Shown: piece after piece, positions 7,822 to 8,012 of the stretch
Position numbering within the stretch: position 1 is the first letter of the stretch
How the letters are laid out: each line of letters starts with the position of its first letter
Assembly (NCBI GenBank): GCA_014381035.1
Contig: JACMIS010000455.1
Location: forward strand, 1 to 8,012
Length of the DNA stretch: 8,012 bases
Direction of reading: 5' to 3'
From: Armatimonadota bacterium
GTDB lineage: Bacteria; Armatimonadota; Armatimonadia; Armatimonadales; Armatimonadaceae
Translations under genes and position numbers: made by a program
Notes under the pieces: model-generated
What the model saw: only the letters and a program-made list of their open reading frames with translations
What the model was told of the DNA's origin: nothing
Databases searched by the model: none

Positions 7822-8012
7822 ATGGATGATTATCCCGAATACTACCCCGCCCGCCCCTTTACTTTAGTTACTGACGCGCCCGCCGACCCGGAAGCCGGAC
7901 ACGAGTTTGTTCTCCACTTCGACCCCGAGGACGAACGCTACTACGTCTTTTTCTTCGCGGAGGAGATGGACGCCGAACTGTTCAAAGAAGCGTATAACCG
8001 GGTTTCCACGAA
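7822..8012 (+). CDS. Unrecognised acidic protein, N-terminal part (truncated by window edge)
   Basis: An open frame from ATG 7822 runs 63 codons to the window edge without a stop. The product starts MDDYPEYYPARPF and is rich in Asp, Glu, Tyr and Phe, with an acidic aromatic stretch (HFDPEDERYYVFFFAEEMD) in the middle. Third positions are GC-rich as in the neighbouring genes, which supports coding. There is no signal peptide. No convincing Shine-Dalgarno precedes it; TATAAC at 7802-7807 could be a -10 box but lacks a -35 partner. I do not recognise the family. Confidence 0.6.
   Translation, partial: MDDYPEYYPARPFTLVTDAPADPEAGHEFVLHFDPEDERYYVFFFAEEMDAELFKEAYNRVST

Noticed and set aside
7271..7867. 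198-codon plus-strand frame overlapping the DUF1326 gene
   Set aside because: It is a +1-type shadow rich in Arg and Gly; the DUF1326 frame has the signal peptide and cysteine motif.

Overview
The window looks like bacterial chromosome: GC-rich coding sequence, short intergenic gaps and Shine-Dalgarno-type starts. The combination of a prepilin-like DUF1559 protein (with the [19 protein letters not shown] sequence after its N-terminal helix), an AfsR-like BTAD/NB-ARC/TPR regulator and a DUF1326 protein is typical of Armatimonadota (Capsulimonas/Chthonomonas-like). That assignment is an inference from recalled families, not from a search.

Layout. Positions 1-1465 (minus strand) hold the N-terminal 488 codons of gyrB, running off the left edge. 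Positions 1466-1974 are a 509-base, comparatively AT-rich divergent intergenic region. It carries the gyrB promoter with a LexA/DinR-like palindrome in its spacer, an imperfect 27-base direct repeat of 45-base period lying inside a doubtful small minus-strand ORF, a strong plus-strand hairpin terminator with no obvious gene before it, and a TATAAT box for the next gene. Positions 1975-2901 encode an acetamidase/formamidase. Nine bases later (2911-5931) comes a 1006-residue AfsR-like regulator, almost certainly in the same transcript. The 95-base gap after it holds a promoter-like element with two TTTAAGG heptamers at 11-base period just upstream of TATACT, the geometry known for SARP-family activator sites. 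It leads into a DUF1559 prepilin-like protein (6027-6983). A secreted cysteine-rich DUF1326 protein (7044-7766) follows after 60 bases, perhaps in the same transcript. An unrecognised acidic protein begins at 7822 and runs off the right edge.

How the parts may work together (inference): the amidase/regulator pair looks like an enzyme with a linked signal-sensing STAND activator. The regulator could activate the downstream DUF1559 promoter through the heptamer repeats. gyrB is an unrelated housekeeping gene transcribed divergently, possibly linked to the SOS response. No tRNA, rRNA, CRISPR array, insertion sequence or origin of replication was recognised.
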